From contig JAABTQ010000009.1 of NCBI GenBank assembly GCA_011389745.1, forward strand, positions 1 through 64,000: a stretch of 64,000 bases of DNA, given 5' to 3'. The stretch comes from Desulfobacteraceae bacterium. GTDB taxonomy: Bacteria > Desulfobacterota > Desulfobacteria > Desulfobacterales > SKZT01. The notes under the pieces were generated by a model that did no database searches, was not told the DNA's origin, and worked only from the letters and a program-made list of their open reading frames with translations. The position numbers were made by a program, and so were the translations under genes. Shown here one piece after another: positions 63,496-64,000 of this stretch. Numbering within the stretch: the first letter of the stretch is position 1; each line of letters starts with the position of its first letter.

Positions 63496-64000
63496 ATGGT
63501 CATGAATATCCATTTAAAAACCATATTATGCGCCGTTGATTTTTCCCAATTTACAAATCAAACACTCCATTATGGTGTCGGACTTTCAAAAAGTATTGGA
63601 GCTCGCCTTCTTGTGTTTCATTCGGTGGATATTCCCGAAGATCAACTTTTTACCTCACCGATTGCCGAGCATGAACAAGAGCTGCAAAGACTTTATGAGC
63701 AAGCTTTAAAAAAAATTGAGAAAATCATGGAAACCTATGATGTCGACTGGTTGCCTGCAGTGACTAAAGGGGACCCCGTCGATAAGGTCAAGGAAGTTGC
63801 AGAGCAGGCAGATGTTGATTTGGTTATGGCTGCAAGCCATGGCATTTCAGGTTTGAAACGATTATTAATGGGCACGGTGATAGAAAAGATGGCAAGGGGG
63901 TTAAGCCGCCCATTTTTGGTTATTCGCCCCATAATGCATTTCAAGCCATCACAAGATACACTTCGATTCACATTTGGAAAAGTGGTTGTGGGGTGCGATA
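63496..64000 (+). CDS. Universal stress protein, 5' part
   Basis: The first 168 codons of a universal stress protein; the gene runs off the right edge. KTILCAVDFSQFTNQTLHYG opens the fold, and ASHGISGLKRLLMGTVIEKM with PFLVIRP ends the first domain with the ATP-binding pattern. A second domain seems to begin at about residue 155 (KVVVGCD), as in tandem USP proteins. Starts at 63430, 63496 and 63502 are in frame; none has a clear ribosome site, so the start is uncertain. Confidence 0.82.
   Translation, partial: MVMNIHLKTILCAVDFSQFTNQTLHYGVGLSKSIGARLLVFHSVDIPEDQLFTSPIAEHEQELQRLYEQALKKIEKIMETYDVDWLPAVTKGDPVDKVKEVAEQADVDLVMAASHGISGLKRLLMGTVIEKMARGLSRPFLVIRPIMHFKPSQDTLRFTFGKVVVGCD

Overview
The window looks like the chromosome of an anaerobic, Gram-negative, nitrogen-fixing bacterium, most likely a sulfate-reducer-type member of the Desulfobacterota. 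This is inferred from gene content only. The supporting genes are a group III-type nif operon with nifI1 and nifI2 between nifH and nifD, a four-subunit 2-oxoacid:ferredoxin oxidoreductase, a three-subunit transhydrogenase, a rubrerythrin-like protein, RND and TolC envelope systems, and several Desulfobacterota-style small proteins. No rRNA, tRNA or CRISPR array was recognised.

Layout. 1-782: the start of a BREX type 3-like phage-defence operon (brxF and the 5' end of brxC, minus strand), cut by the window edge. 1060-4074: pntAA-pntAB-pntB transhydrogenase, whose beta subunit has an altered NADP 2'-phosphate site. 4155-5485: a small Cys-rich protein, a 38% histidine protein and a ferritin-like protein. 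5528-8713: aroF-aroB-cpYpsA, preceded by what looks like a complete transcription attenuator whose leader peptide is packed with Phe and Trp codons. 8742-12693: korDABC-hemW (minus). 12776-18365: RDD/GYF protein, DUF1178, SH3 protein, nadB, dnaJ and queD. 18391-19184: pyrE with its own promoter, a 12-residue leader peptide and a leader terminator, the layout of UTP-sensitive attenuation. 19207-25907: tolC-like, ftsE, ftsX, envC, ctpA and yibQ, a cell-division and envelope cluster.

27096-38992 is the nitrogenase region: a sigma-54 promoter, then nifH-nifI1-nifI2-nifD-nifK-nifE-nifN-nifB, a [2Fe-2S] ferredoxin, a GNAT acetyltransferase and nifV. Together these encode the Fe protein, the MoFe protein, its PII-type switch-off proteins, the cofactor scaffold and cofactor synthesis including homocitrate. 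Palindromic repeat elements sit inside this otherwise tight operon, and NifV appears to have lost its C-terminus at another repeat.

39.0-45.6 kb is a decaying accessory stretch: a frameshifted mntA beside an intact hepT, a frameshifted HD-GYP gene, an orphan STAS-MlaE permease with a SYLF lipoprotein, a sigma-54 activator remnant, and many copies of one palindromic repeat family. 45.6-58.9 kb holds a large MscS channel, a GAF-PAS-sigma-54 activator, a DUF3313 lipoprotein, a K+ channel, and a full RND tripartite efflux operon. 59-64 kb has repeats, a patatin remnant, a UroD-family protein, a membrane-anchored unknown protein, a ZnuA-type zinc-binding protein with a palindrome upstream, and the start of a universal stress protein.

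The most interesting signals are two cis-regulatory leaders not previously named for this region (aroF and pyrE), the PntB nucleotide-site change, and the broken antitoxin next to an intact toxin. All coordinates and pairings were read by eye; no folding or database search was run.
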